The position numbers and the translations under genes are program-made. 64,000 nt of DNA from Streptosporangium roseum DSM 43021 (lineage in GTDB: Bacteria > Actinomycetota > Actinomycetes > Streptosporangiales > Streptosporangiaceae). Below, one piece after another: positions 57,982 through 64,000 of this stretch. The stretch covers positions 4,650,001-4,714,000 of the forward strand of contig NC_013595.1 of the NCBI RefSeq assembly GCF_000024865.1, given 5' to 3'. The notes under the pieces were generated by a model, which was given only the letters and a program-made list of their open reading frames with translations, was not told the origin of the DNA and searched no databases. Each line of letters begins with the position of its first letter. Positions within the stretch are counted from its first letter, which is position 1.

Positions 57982-60020
57982 CACCCCGCGGGAGCGCCGC
58001 CCCCGGTTTGCGCACGAGCCGGGGCGGTGCTCTTATCGTGCCCATGACGGCCCGGAACGTCCATGGTGCGATCGACGCGGTCTGGAAGTTCGAGTCCGCG
58101 AGGATCATCGCCGGGCTCACCAGAATGGTCCGCGACGTCGGCCTCGCCGAGGAGCTCGCGCAGGACGCGCTGGTAGCCGCGCTCGAACAGTGGCCCGGAC
58201 AGGGCGTCCCGGATAATCCGGGCGCATGGCTCATGACCACCGCCAAACGCCGGGCCATCGATCACCTCCGCCGCGGCGAGCGGCTGGAACGCAAGCACGA
58301 AGAGATCGCCCACGCGCTGGAACAGCAGGGTCTCGAAGAAGGTGTGGACGACGACGTCCTGCGGCTGATGTTCGTCTCCTGCCACCCGGTGCTGCCGGCC
58401 GAGGCACGGGCCGCGCTGACGCTCCGGCTGCTCGGCGGTCTGACCGCCCTGGAGATCGCCCGGGCCTTCCTCGTGTCCGAGCAGGCCGTCGCCCAGCGCA
58501 TCGCGAAGGCCAAGCGCACCCTCGCCGAAGAGCGGGTCCCGTTCGAACTGCCTCCCGGACCGGAACTCGCCGGACGGCTGGCGTCCGTGCTCGAAGTCAT
58601 TTACCTGATCTTCAACGAGGGCTATTCGGCGACGTCCGGCGACGACCTGATGCGCCCGTCGCTGTGCCTGGAGGCGCTCCGGCTGGGCCGGCTGCTGGCC
58701 GAGCTGGCGCCCCGGCAGGCCGAGGTCCACGGCCTGGTCGCGCTGATGGAGATCCAGGCGTCGCGTTCGGCCGCGCGGACCGGCCCCTCGGGCGAGCCCA
58801 TCCAGCTCCACGAGCAGAACCGCGGACGCTGGGATCAGCTCCTCATCCGCCGCGGTTTCGCGGCGATGTTACGGGCGAAGGAGGCCGGGGGCCCGCCCGG
58901 CCCGTATGTGCTGCAGGCCGCGATCGCCGTCTCGCACGCGCAGGCGAAGACCGCGCAGGAGACGGACTGGGGTCAGATCGCGGCCCTCTACGGAGCGCTG
59001 GTCCGGCTGGTGCCGTCGCCCGTGGTCCAGCTCAACCGTGCCGTGGCGCTGGGGATGGCCCGCGGGCCCCAGGCGGGGCTGGACATCGTCGACACGCTGA
59101 CCTCCGATCCCGCGCTCAAGAACTACCACCTGCTGTCCGGCGTGCGCGGCGACTTCCTGGCCAAGCTCGGACGGCACGACGAGGCCAGGACGGAGTTCGA
59201 GCGCGCGGCCTCGCTCACTCACAACGCCCCCGAACGCGCTTTCCTGCTCAGGCGGGCCGCTACCGGCACAACCCCGGTGGCGGGAGTCACCCTGGGCCAG
59301 GCCGCGGAGAGCTTCCTGGCCCGCGAGGACCTGGACGCCGGGACGATCCGCTCCTACGGCCAGACCCTGCGCCGGATGTGCCTGGACCTTGGAGCCGGCA
59401 CCCCGCTGGCCGAGGTGACCGCCGGGAAGTTGTCCACGGTCTTCTCCGTCGCCTGGGACGGGGCGGCGGCCAAGACCTGGAACCGGCACCGCGCGGCCGT
59501 CCGCTCCTTCTCCTCCTGGGCGTCCGTCGACGACCTCTCCGCCGGACTGGCCCGGAAGCCGGAGAGCCGCGAGCGCAGGCCGTCCATCGGCCCGTCACAG
59601 CTCGACGCCCTCTGGGAGCGCCCGGGCACGGCGCTACGCGAGAAGGTGCTGTGGCGGCTCCTCCACGAGTCGGCGGCCGCCGCCAGAACGGCCCTGTCCC
59701 TCAACGTCGAAGACCTCGACCTGGACGACCGGCGCGGACGCGTCGCCGCCAAGAACGGGCAGGTCTGGCTGTCCTGGCAGTCCGGCACCGCCCGCCTGTT
59801 ACCCCACCTCGTGGCGGGCCGGACGCGAGGCCCGCTGTTCCTGGCCGACCGGAGACCCGCACCGGCCCGGATGCCCGGACCCGCCGACCTCTGCCCCGAC
59901 ACCGGACGGGGACGGCTCTCCTACGAACGCGCCGAATACCTCTTCAAACAGGCCACCAGGCCGCTCGACCCGTCAGGCGCGGGCTACACCCTCCACCAGC
60001 TCAGCCACTCCCGCCCTTGA
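57978..60020 (+). CDS. ECF42-type sigma factor fused to a truncated tyrosine-recombinase domain
   Basis: A 680-residue protein. Residues about 25-430 are a YCII-associated ECF sigma factor: sigma-2 helix ESARIIAGLTRMVRDVGLAE, sigma-4 region TLRLLGGLTALEIARAFLVS, then the DUF6596/TPR-like tail ending PERAFLLRRA. Residues about 437-680 match a tyrosine-recombinase (SAM-like plus catalytic) domain: TLGQAAESFLAREDLD, TWNRHRAAVRSF and AAARTALSLNVEDLDLDDRR. The HxLR motif is HQLSH and the protein ends four residues later, so the second Arg and the Tyr are missing. Two TTA codons occur (codons 298 and 608). The start overlaps the YCII stop; ATG 58044 is an alternative. Confidence 0.88.
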   Translation: MTPRGSAAPGLRTSRGGALIVPMTARNVHGAIDAVWKFESARIIAGLTRMVRDVGLAEELAQDALVAALEQWPGQGVPDNPGAWLMTTAKRRAIDHLRRGERLERKHEEIAHALEQQGLEEGVDDDVLRLMFVSCHPVLPAEARAALTLRLLGGLTALEIARAFLVSEQAVAQRIAKAKRTLAEERVPFELPPGPELAGRLASVLEVIYLIFNEGYSATSGDDLMRPSLCLEALRLGRLLAELAPRQAEVHGLVALMEIQASRSAARTGPSGEPIQLHEQNRGRWDQLLIRRGFAAMLRAKEAGGPPGPYVLQAAIAVSHAQAKTAQETDWGQIAALYGALVRLVPSPVVQLNRAVALGMARGPQAGLDIVDTLTSDPALKNYHLLSGVRGDFLAKLGRHDEARTEFERAASLTHNAPERAFLLRRAATGTTPVAGVTLGQAAESFLAREDLDAGTIRSYGQTLRRMCLDLGAGTPLAEVTAGKLSTVFSVAWDGAAAKTWNRHRAAVRSFSSWASVDDLSAGLARKPESRERRPSIGPSQLDALWERPGTALREKVLWRLLHESAAAARTALSLNVEDLDLDDRRGRVAAKNGQVWLSWQSGTARLLPHLVAGRTRGPLFLADRRPAPARMPGPADLCPDTGRGRLSYERAEYLFKQATRPLDPSGAGYTLHQLSHSRP

Positions 60021-60212
60021 CCGTCGGCGAGATCCTCCGGCGGCCCGCCGCCCTGCTGCGCCGGTGGGGAGAGACCGAAAACGAGTCGACAGAAGACGCG
60101 CCGGACGGTGGTATGGACATCGGCCGGCAGTCCAGCCGGCTGCCGCCAGTCCCTCCGCTGCGTCGCGTGGTCCGTGCCGCTCGGTGGGTTCACCCCGGTC
60201 AGGAAGGTTTTC

Positions 60213-61124
60213 ATGCGCGCCGGCAAGATGCATGCCGACGAGGTGGACATCGACATGCCTCTCGTGCGCCGGTTGCTCGCCGGGCAGTTTCCGCAGTGGG
60301 CGGATCTTCCCGTCGAACCGGTTGACTCCGCAGGGACGGACAACGCCATGTACCGGCTCGGTGAGGACATGGCCGTACGACTCCCTCGTATCGAGTGGGC
60401 CGTCGGGAACGTGGAGCGGGAGCAGCGGTGGCTGCCGCGGCTCGCCCCGCTGCTTCCGGTCACCATCCCCGCCCCGCTCGGGAAGGGAGTGCCCGCAGAC
60501 GGCTATCCCTGGCACTGGTCCGTCTACCGCTGGCTCGACGGCGAGAACCCGGCCGTCGGCCGGATCACCGACCCCGCCCTGCTCGCCGAGGATCTGGCGG
60601 AGTTCGTCACCGCGCTGCGCCGGATCGATCCCACCGACGGGCCGCCCGCGGGCCGCGGCGTGCCCCTGGCGACGCGGGACGCTCCCACGCGCGCCGCGAT
60701 CGGGGACCTGCGCGGAGTCATCGACACCGGTGCGGCGACCGCCGCGTGGGAGGAAGCCCTGCGGATCCCCGCGTGGTCCGGCCCGGCGGCCTGGGTCCAC
60801 GGAGACCTGTCACCCGGGAACGTGCTGATCACCCGCGGGCGGCTCAGCGCCGTCATCGACTTCGGGTGCGTGGGCGTGGGCGATCCCACCGTCGACCTGG
60901 TCGTGGCGTGGAACCTGCTGCCCGCCGCCGCGCGGGACGTCCTCCGCGCCGCTCTGCGGGTCGATGACGCGACCTGGGCGCGGGGCCGCGGCTGGGCGCT
61001 GTCGATCGCGCTCATCCAGCTCCCGTACTACCGGAGCACGAATCCGTCGCTCGCGGCCAACTCGCGGCACGTGATCCGGGAAGTCCTCGCCGATCACGAG
61101 CGTGCCACCCACCGATCAGATTGA
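60213..61124 (+). CDS. Aminoglycoside phosphotransferase (APH)-family kinase
   Basis: A 303-residue APH/ChoK-fold protein. The catalytic loop is WVHGDLSPGNVL, the metal loop VIDFGCVGVGDP, and the N-terminal lobe has NAMYRLGEDMAVRLPR. The start ATG 60213 follows AGGAAGG. Such kinases phosphorylate aminoglycosides, macrolides or small metabolites; homologues with this layout are common in actinomycete genomes without proven resistance. It is monocistronic between the sigma-factor gene and the MFS gene. Confidence 0.92.
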   Translation: MRAGKMHADEVDIDMPLVRRLLAGQFPQWADLPVEPVDSAGTDNAMYRLGEDMAVRLPRIEWAVGNVEREQRWLPRLAPLLPVTIPAPLGKGVPADGYPWHWSVYRWLDGENPAVGRITDPALLAEDLAEFVTALRRIDPTDGPPAGRGVPLATRDAPTRAAIGDLRGVIDTGAATAAWEEALRIPAWSGPAAWVHGDLSPGNVLITRGRLSAVIDFGCVGVGDPTVDLVVAWNLLPAAARDVLRAALRVDDATWARGRGWALSIALIQLPYYRSTNPSLAANSRHVIREVLADHERATHRSD

Positions 61125-61335
61125 CCCGGCCCCGCCGCCGGGCTGCGGATCTCCATGGCGCGGCCCCCGGACACCGTGCTCGCGCGGCCGGACGGCTCGG
61201 TGGCAGCCGGCCGCTGGACCAGGCCTGACCAGTATGATTATCCATTCCGGTATCGATCTCATCTTGCTCCCGATATTGGACATGACCCGATCGACCTGGT
61301 CTGCTCTCACCGTTCACCGAGAGCGAGGAGTCCCC

Positions 61336-61413
61336 ATGCCGCATCGCCGTACCCCCATCCGATGGCCGCGGTCCCGGGCGGAGCCGGGTGCCGTCCTGAC
61401 CGTGTCCGCGTGA
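61336..61413 (+). CDS. Possible 25-residue leader peptide upstream of MFS gene
   Basis: Begins MPHRRTPIRWPRSRAEP and ends VLTVSA. It has a strong ribosome site (GAGGAG at 61324-61329, six bases upstream). Its TGA (61411-61413) overlaps the GTG at 61410 that can start the MFS gene. It may couple translation or attenuate the downstream gene. The peptide is very basic and has no recognised homologue; it could be chance. Confidence 0.35.
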   Translation: MPHRRTPIRWPRSRAEPGAVLTVSA

Positions 61414-62762
61414 ATTCTCCTCGGCGGTCCGTGGTCCGCCGCCGGGCGGGCAGGCCATCGGATCGGCGGGTGATCGTGGTGGTCGTGGGGGTGCAGCTGG
61501 CCATCTCGCTCGGATTCTTCGCGGTGATGGCGCACCTGGTGTCCCACCTGCGGCACGATCTCGGCATGCTGGCCGGGACCATCACCCTGGTGCTCGGCGC
61601 GCGGATCGCGGTCCAGTACGCGCTGTTCCTGCCGGTGGGCGCGGTGACCGATCTGATCGGCGCGACCAGGGCGGGGGTGCTGGCCTGCGTGCTGCGCGCG
61701 GCGGGCTTCGTGCTGCTCGGGACCGCCGACGAGCTCGCCGGGCTGCTCGGTGCGGCCGTGCTGCTGGGCGTGGGCGGCGCGCTGTTCCATCCCACCGCCC
61801 AGTCCCTGCTGGCCGGGCTGGCACCGGCCCGCCGCTCCCGGGGGTTCGCGGCCTACGTGATCGCCGGGCAGGTGGCCGCGGTGGCCGGCCCGCCTGCCGG
61901 GCTGCTCCTGCTGACCGCCGGATTCTGGGTGCTGGCGGCCGCGGCGGCGGCCGCGTGGGCGCTCGCCGCCGTGCTGTTCACCCTGCTGGGCGAGGAGCGT
62001 CGTACCGCTCCCGGCGCGGACCCGCGTCACCGTACGGGGCGGTGGGCCGGCGCCCGGCTCGGCACACGGATGGTCGCCGGGGGAGTGGCGGAGGCGCTGC
62101 GCGATCGGAGGTTCGTGCGCTTCGCCGTGGTCGCCGCGCCCAGCACGTTGCTCGCCGACCAGATCGTGACCGTCGTCCCGCTCAAGGACGTCGGGGCGGG
62201 CGCGACGACCCTGTTCTTCTCGCTGGTGGCGATGGTCGCGACGGCGGTGCAGCCGTGGTGCGCGGCGGGCGGACGGGGAGAGCACCCGTGGGTGCTGCGG
62301 AGCGGGTTGCTCTGCGCGGCGGCCGGCTATCTGGTGCTGCTCGCCACGCCGTCGGAAGGCAGCGGCGGCCAGATGGCCGGGATCGTGGCGGCCGCCGTGC
62401 TCAACGGGCTGGCCAACGGGCTCATGCAACCGGCGCTGTTCCAGACCGTCACGCGGTGCGCGCCGGCCCATCGCTTCGGGGCGTATCTGGGGGTGCTCAG
62501 CTTCCTGTCGGGAGCGTGCGCCTTCCTGGGAGGGCTCGCGGTAGGCCGGCTCTTCGACGCCGGAGGGTGGGGGCCGTCGATGGCGCTGGCCGCCCTCGGC
62601 CTGGTCGCGCTGCTGTCCGCCGGGGCCTGCGGCCTGCTCGACCTCCGGCGCGCCGGGAGCGGATCCGCCGGGACCTCCGCGCCCGTTCGCGTCCCGGTCG
62701 CCGGCTCCGCGTCCGCCGGGCGGAACGCGAGCTCTTCCGGGAATGGTCAAGTGAATGATTGA
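61410..62762 (+). CDS. MFS transporter
   Basis: A 450-residue transporter with about 12 hydrophobic segments, including VIVVVVGVQLAISLGFFAVM, LLGAAVLLGVGGALFHPTAQ and AYVIAGQVAAVAGPPAGLLL. It belongs to the sugar/drug MFS superfamily. The start is uncertain: GTG 61410 overlaps the leader peptide stop, and ATG 61362 is an in-frame alternative; neither has a good ribosome site of its own. The C-terminal tail of about 30 residues is Gly/Ser/Ala-rich and soluble. Confidence 0.88.
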   Translation: MNSPRRSVVRRRAGRPSDRRVIVVVVGVQLAISLGFFAVMAHLVSHLRHDLGMLAGTITLVLGARIAVQYALFLPVGAVTDLIGATRAGVLACVLRAAGFVLLGTADELAGLLGAAVLLGVGGALFHPTAQSLLAGLAPARRSRGFAAYVIAGQVAAVAGPPAGLLLLTAGFWVLAAAAAAAWALAAVLFTLLGEERRTAPGADPRHRTGRWAGARLGTRMVAGGVAEALRDRRFVRFAVVAAPSTLLADQIVTVVPLKDVGAGATTLFFSLVAMVATAVQPWCAAGGRGEHPWVLRSGLLCAAAGYLVLLATPSEGSGGQMAGIVAAAVLNGLANGLMQPALFQTVTRCAPAHRFGAYLGVLSFLSGACAFLGGLAVGRLFDAGGWGPSMALAALGLVALLSAGACGLLDLRRAGSGSAGTSAPVRVPVAGSASAGRNASSSGNGQVND

Positions 62763-62930
62763 CTGCCTGGTTCGTGCGCCGGCGATGGAACCGCGGCGCA
62801 CGAGCGTCTTCACCGTCTCCTCGGTGACCGTCAAACAGCTCGCCGTCTCCGGATCGGACAGGCCCTCGGCGACGAGCCGCAGGACCTGCGTCTCGCGAGG
62901 GGTGAGCGCGGCGAACGCGGGACTCGCCAT
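62759..62930 (-). pseudogene. Relic of a LuxR-type HTH domain
   Basis: The minus-strand frame reads FAALTPRETQVLRLVAEGLS then VTEETVKTLVRR, matching the first helices of a GerE/LuxR DNA-binding domain. The final recognition helix and tail are lost, and no receiver domain lies upstream. It overlaps the MFS stop. It is probably the decayed 3' part of a NarL-type response regulator gene. Confidence 0.65.
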
Positions 62931-63005
62931 CCAGGCGACCGCCGATCTGTCCGGTCTGCCCCTGAGCCCGTGGGCAGGCCTCGGCGCGATAGGCGGGCAG
63001 GAGCC

Positions 63006-63911
63006 TCAGCGGGGGCGTTTCCCGTCAGGGGCGGGCCCGGCGAATGCCCGGCGGCTGTGCACGAGCAACTCGCGTATCGCGGGACTGTGGGTGTCCTTCC
63101 AGACCAGGGCGAGCAGGGCGGGTGTCTCGACGTCGTCGATGATGAGGGCGGTGAGCCGGTCACGGTAGTGCGCGGCCATCGAGTCGCTGAGGACGGCGAC
63201 GGCGAGCCCGCGGGCGGCGAGGTCGGCGATGGCGTCCGCGGCGCTGGCCTGCAGCGCGATCACCGGCTGGATGCCCTGTGCCGCGCAGGCCTGGTCGAAC
63301 ACCGTGCGCAGGCCGGTGCCGGGGGGCATGCACACGATCGGGTGGGCGCTCAGCTCGCGCAGGGTGATCCGCCGCTGCTCCGCCAGGGGGTGCCCGGCCG
63401 GGACCGCCGCGACGAGCCGCTCGCTGATGATCGTCAGTGCGTCCAGCCCGTCGGGGGTGGCGGTCGCGGTCCCGGCGAGCGCCAGGTCGAGGGTGCCGGC
63501 GCGCACGCCCTCGACGAGCCGGTCGGAGTTGTCCTCCAGCAGCGAGATCTCCACGCCGGGATGCGCCCGGTGGAAGGCGGCGAGGGCGTCGAACAGCGGC
63601 GTGACGGTGCAGCCGATGACCATCCCGACCGTGAGCCGGCCCCGGATCAGGTCGGTCACCTCGCCCACCGCCTGGCCGAGCGCGCCGGCGGCGGCGAGCG
63701 CGGCGCGGGCGTGTTCGAGCGCGGCCTTTCCCGCGACGGTGAGGGTGGCGGTGCGCGCCGACCGGTCGAACAGCTCGGCGCCGAGTTCGCGTTCCAGCTG
63801 GCGGATCTGGGCGCTGACGCCGGACTGGCTGATGTGCACCCGCTCGGCCGCCCGGGTGAAGTTCCGCTCCTCGGCAACCGCGACGAAGTATTCCAGCTGC
63901 CTCAGTTCCAT
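63006..63911 (-). CDS. LysR-family transcriptional regulator
   Basis: A 301-residue LTTR. The N-terminal HTH reads MELRQLEYFVAVAEERNFTR, then QSGVSAQIRQLERELGAELF. The C-terminal ligand domain (about 90-295) has the type 2 periplasmic-binding fold (GRLTVGMVIGCTVTPLFDAL). ATG 63911 is the start. It reads away from a palindrome at 63929-63950; the gene it controls is probably beyond the right edge, divergent. Confidence 0.95.
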   Translation of the reverse strand: MELRQLEYFVAVAEERNFTRAAERVHISQSGVSAQIRQLERELGAELFDRSARTATLTVAGKAALEHARAALAAAGALGQAVGEVTDLIRGRLTVGMVIGCTVTPLFDALAAFHRAHPGVEISLLEDNSDRLVEGVRAGTLDLALAGTATATPDGLDALTIISERLVAAVPAGHPLAEQRRITLRELSAHPIVCMPPGTGLRTVFDQACAAQGIQPVIALQASAADAIADLAARGLAVAVLSDSMAAHYRDRLTALIIDDVETPALLALVWKDTHSPAIRELLVHSRRAFAGPAPDGKRPR

Positions 63912-63928
63912 GAATACAGATTCTAACT

Positions 63929-63950
63929 TCCAGCAGATCCATCTGCTGGA
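63929..63950. promoter_or_regulatory. LysR operator palindrome
   Basis: Ten-base perfect arms, TCCAGCAGAT (63929-63938) and its complement (63941-63950), separated by CC. The site lies 17 bases upstream of the lysR start, as expected for an autoregulated LTTR controlling a divergent neighbour. Confidence 0.75.
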
Positions 63951-64000
63951 CTTCTGGCCGTCGGGTGACCAAGGGGCAGGCCCGGCCTCGGGAGGAAGCC

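Noticed and set aside
1..64000. tRNA or rRNA genes
   Set aside because: No cloverleaf T-loop/anticodon patterns or conserved rRNA stretches were noticed; a covariance search would be decisive.

Overview
The window is very GC-rich DNA with short gene spacing, GTG/TTG starts, start-stop overlaps and many one-component regulators. This is typical of a filamentous actinomycete; a Streptosporangiales-type genus (Nonomuraea, Streptosporangium, Microbispora) is a reasonable guess, but the sequence alone does not fix the genus. No rRNA, tRNA, CRISPR array or intact transposase was seen.

Region 1 (1-20163) is most of a polyketide biosynthetic cluster that continues past the left edge. It holds a minimal type II PKS (ACP 11236-11511, KS 11504-12727, chain-length-factor-like KS 12724-13833). 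Upstream of the ACP, on the same strand, lies an SGNH-hydrolase-like protein. Tailoring genes are a cytochrome P450, three SDR reductases (one cut by the edge), two FAD monooxygenases, a SchA/CurD-family cyclase-like protein, a TenA-like protein and a GT1 glycosyltransferase. Export or self-resistance is by a DrrAB-type ABC pair. A dedicated acetyl-CoA carboxylase (fused accD-accA, accB, accC) would supply malonyl-CoA. The KS has the active-site context TACSASN rather than the usual aromatic signature, and no classical aromatase/cyclase or deoxysugar genes are present, so the product class cannot be assigned with confidence. This locus is the best candidate for undescribed chemistry.

Region 2 (20400-36000) holds an AHSA1/SRPBCC protein, a small leaderless membrane protein, a quinone-oxidoreductase-like MDR enzyme, a winged-helix regulator, a large GAF/PAS/SpoIIE phosphatase, a SnoaL-like protein, an acyl-CoA synthetase under a clear palindromic operator, a secreted S8 peptidase, a 41-residue possible peptide and a large LAL-type LuxR regulator.

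Region 3 (36000-47200) holds a membrane protein coupled to a Tat-exported multicopper oxidase behind two matched palindromes, a secreted family 8 polysaccharide lyase, a MerR regulator divergent from a thioredoxin-reductase-like enzyme and DHA2 MFS pump, a NUDIX-like protein, a CcdA-like membrane protein and a second MerR regulator.

Region 4 (47300-64000) is rich in stress and resistance genes. It has a TetR-controlled FAD monooxygenase with three tandem operators, a DUF6069 protein divergent from a two-component system, a PIG-L deacetylase, a secreted alpha/beta hydrolase, an MFS pump and a DHFR-like/DUF1801 pair. It also has a YCII-ECF sigma factor operon in which the sigma factor is fused to a truncated tyrosine-recombinase domain and carries two TTA codons. 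An APH-like kinase, an MFS exporter behind a possible leader peptide, a LuxR HTH relic and a LysR regulator follow. Several convergent gene pairs are separated by long perfect hairpins.
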